Shown here piece after piece: positions 42,501-64,000 of a stretch of DNA of 64,000 bases (position 1 is the stretch's first letter; every line of letters starts with the position of its first letter). Below the pieces are notes generated by a model that ran no database searches, was not told where the DNA came from, and worked only from the letters and a program-made list of their open reading frames with translations. The stretch spans positions 434,001-498,000 of the forward strand of contig JAVSML010000032.1 in NCBI GenBank assembly GCA_038503035.1. Direction: 5' to 3'. The position numbers were made by a program, and so were the translations under genes. The stretch comes from Crocodylus rhombifer (lineage: Eukaryota > Chordata > Crocodylia > Crocodylidae).

Positions 42501-45275
42501 AGACTGCAGTTTTAGGTAGAGTGCATTGCACTTTTACTCATCTAGTATGTACAGACAGCAGCAGTAGAAAGAGTACCTCCATAAGTCTGGAGTGTTCCCT
42601 GACCTGCTATTCATGTTAAATTAGATCTTGGAAACCTATATCACTCTGCATTTTCCCCTGAGTGACACACAAGGAATGATACAGAAGCAACTATGAAAAA
42701 CATCACTGATGTCAACATAGGTATCAAAAAGTATTCTAAACCCATTTCAGTATCCACTTTAAACATCCAGCAATGTCTGCATATTGGACAGATTAAAATC
42801 GATTTGAATTTTATTTTGCAGATCTTGTGAGTAGAGACAGAAGTTCAGTTCTTATGTCTGATATAAACAGTGCTCTTTTGTTTCATATTTAATAAGAACA
42901 GTAAAAGTGGAGTGCTTGCTTGTATTAACATTGCCACGAGACATTTTCTAGTACAAAAATCTATATGCAGCTTAAACAGTATTCCAAGGCTCTGCTGTTT
43001 GTTAGGTGATGGTTGAAAGGTTATGGTTAAAACTTTACAAGACAACTATACAGTGATAACACTCAAGAAGAAATTTGGGGTCCAGTAGCATGCTAGCTGA
43101 GGTAGGCTTAAAATAGACCCCACTGAACTAGAAAATCCTGCACAGATTCAGATGGCGTTAAACAGACAAACAAAAACAAAGAAACAAACCACAGTTAGTC
43201 TCTGCTAATCTGAGCAAACCAAAATTAGTACAGTCAGTTATTACCAGTCCTTAAAAATAAAGTGTACTAATAAAATATCTCTCAGTCTGAGGACACTACA
43301 GTTGCTTTCAAACTTACTAGTTTGAGTTGTCTTGTTTTTCTGTTATTCAAAGAAGATGCATTTATTTTCTGTAGAGGGAAGGGAGCTGAAAGATTGAGTA
43401 ATGATGGGCACCCTGCACAGATGATTATAGACCACTTACTGCTCAGTTCTGCATAGTTTAATGTTCCTTATCTATGGCAATTCATTATGACAACCCCTGT
43501 CCTGCAGCCAGAAGCCTAAAACCTCTGTCCCAGTCAAGCCTTCCTGTCACTTGCTGTGACCAGTAATGGGGATGTGCTTTGGCTGGAAATCAAATGCATG
43601 CCTGCAGCTATGGGCCTATCTGCCAGAAGTTCACCCTACCCTGGAGGACTTTACCCAAGGCAGTAAAATAGCTTTTAATTTAAAAATAGTTTGGGCAGTG
43701 TTTCTTAACCACATATACTGTAGTGTGTGTGCGCGTGTGCGTCTTCTCTGTATACAGAGCAGTTGTGTGTAAACAGAATGAATAGAAAAAGCAGAACAAT
43801 AGGAGGCAGCAGCCAGTGGTGCATTGGTCTAACAGCACCACAATTAGGTTGGATCACAAGGCTAGAGTCTTAGATGCAGTAGAACTGTATATCCTTTTGT
43901 ACCTTGCAATTATAAGTTAATTCAGTCAGCCACCTACCGCTCACCAAACACATACCTCCACATGCTTTGCTGAGAGAGAGAGAGAGAGAGAGAGCACGTG
44001 TGTCTAATATGCCTATTAAAGATTCTAGGCCAATCAGACTCCATTTGAAAATACTCCTCATTGCCTTATTTGGGGTACCCACAACATTTCTGAGGCACAA
44101 AACAAAGTTAAGAACCAGGTGATTCTTAGGTTAGAATTTAGCAGATCACTTAATATTAGTTATAAGCCTACAATCCTCTTCAGGTTACCCAGAGGCTTAA
44201 AGATAATTTGAGAAAATGAAGGCCTTTGATGCTGAGAGGTGCTGCATATCCACAACTCCATGAGCACCGCAGGCGCTTGGGACCTAGTAGAATCAAGGCC
44301 CTAAAAGAATAAATGATCTTCCCCACATGGTATATTTATTTAAGCCATTTTGGAACATCTCTGATGACTTCAATGAACTCTCCTCCATTGTCATTTCAAG
44401 AGGCGGTTGCTGCTGGTACCCACTGCAAGATCTCCCATTTGTGAGAGCAAAAGCCACTACAGTCACATAAAAAGCACTAAGATTTATTGAGTACTTTTTA
44501 TTCCTACCTAAAATGTGTGCAACCTAAATGAGCATAAGTTTTGCATAAAGCTAATTTGAGCCTTGTCTTGCTCCTACTGAAGTCAGTGAGAGCTTTGCCA
44601 TTCATTTCAGCAGGAGCTTAATCCATAAAATTTAACCAGTTTTCATGACAAAAAGAGATTGTCGTGATAACATGGTCTGATCTGCTCAACGCAAGCCAAA
44701 GAATGTCCCCAGAAGTGTCTACATCAAGCACACAACTCCAGTCTGAGCTGTAGCTCAGCCTTTAAAAAATGTATCTGCTCTTGATTCAAGGTTTCAAGGG
44801 ACAGAGAAACCACCAGAACACTCAGGAAATTGCTCTGAGGGCCCTCAGTGATTATCATCTCTTCCTTCATTACTATCATCCTGGGGAGCACAGATCCAAG
44901 TATGAAAGGGAAAATATGCTCATTTTAGCTGTCACCCTAGGTTTGCATCTACACTGAGCTGCAAGTATATTTATATTGAAGTATATGAGTGTGGCATCTA
45001 CACTGAGCTGCAAGTATATTTATATTGAACTATACGAGTGCCCCCTGCCCATTTGTTTAGTCTACAACCACATTTTTCAACAGTGTAAAATTAAGAGGGG
45101 GGGGGATGTAGATTTATTTTAATTATCAGATCACTCTGGGATCAAAGTCCAGCGTAAGAACTGCTGTTATAGGGATGAGTGCTTTTTTTTTTTTTTTTTT
45201 TTTTAACCAATGTATGTAAATAGCATGTAGAAAGACTACAAAAATCCAGCTTGGCTATAGGCAGCATGAATTCAG
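39565..45275 (-). other. Probable TRIM67 3' UTR and downstream sequence
   Basis: The region downstream of the TRIM67 stop is AU-rich and almost free of the large repeats seen elsewhere. It has A-runs at about 40994-41023 and 42300-42320, a T-run at 45183-45204, a (GA)n at 43975 and a TG-type repeat near 43724. Minus-strand AATAAA signals occur at 45118-45113, 44488-44483 and 39570-39565, among others. A 5.7-kb 3' UTR ending near 39565 is plausible but inferred. Confidence 0.4.
44945..45040. repeat. 49-bp tandem duplication
   Basis: GCATCTACACTGAGCTGCAA and TATATTTATATTGAA occur twice, starting at 44945 and 44994, nearly identical. It lies just past the TRIM67 stop, probably in its 3' UTR. 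The closeness of the copies points to a recent duplication. Confidence 0.9.

Positions 45276-64000
<18,725 letters not shown>

Overview
The window is vertebrate nuclear DNA. It has multi-exon genes with GT-AG introns, one CpG-rich promoter, and introns full of old transposons. The repeats are CR1 LINEs, Penelope-like (PLE) retroelement remnants, many hAT-type elements, Tigger-like elements and isolated LTRs. Together with the amniote gene order GNPAT - C1orf131 - TRIM67, this suggests a reptile, most likely a crocodilian, with a turtle as the main alternative. The species call is inference.

Left part (1-20131, minus strand): the 5' portion of GNPAT, the peroxisomal dihydroxyacetone-phosphate acyltransferase. 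Exons 1-3 are at 20131-20093, 6379-6188 and 1198-1022; the rest of the gene lies off the left edge. Intron 1 is 13.7 kb and holds a decayed CR1, several hAT elements, an LTR-like block and a Tigger-like element.

Middle part (20379-34766, plus strand): a complete seven-exon C1orf131 (FSAF1) gene, a nucleolar small-subunit processome protein predicted at 278 aa. It is head-to-head with GNPAT, and only 247 bp of CpG-rich sequence separate the two start codons. A 61-bp minisatellite sits in its intron 1.

Right part (45276-62274, minus strand): the 3' half of TRIM67, covering the FN3 and PRY-SPRY regions in five coding exons. The final exon is only 66 bp. The RING, B-box and coiled-coil exons lie off the right edge. 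TRIM67 and C1orf131 converge on a gap that holds one clear LTR, and the TRIM67 3' UTR may reach down to about 39.57 kb. The three genes are neighbours by conserved synteny and do not share a pathway.

The most interesting non-genic signals are: (1) hammerhead-ribozyme-like cores in the tails of several PLE copies; (2) hAT-type elements whose interiors are long GC-rich inverted repeats, one with a perfect 8-bp target duplication; (3) a separate inverted repeat with two 88-bp arms at 5746-5954; (4) a PLE tail ending about 40 bp before a C1orf131 splice acceptor.
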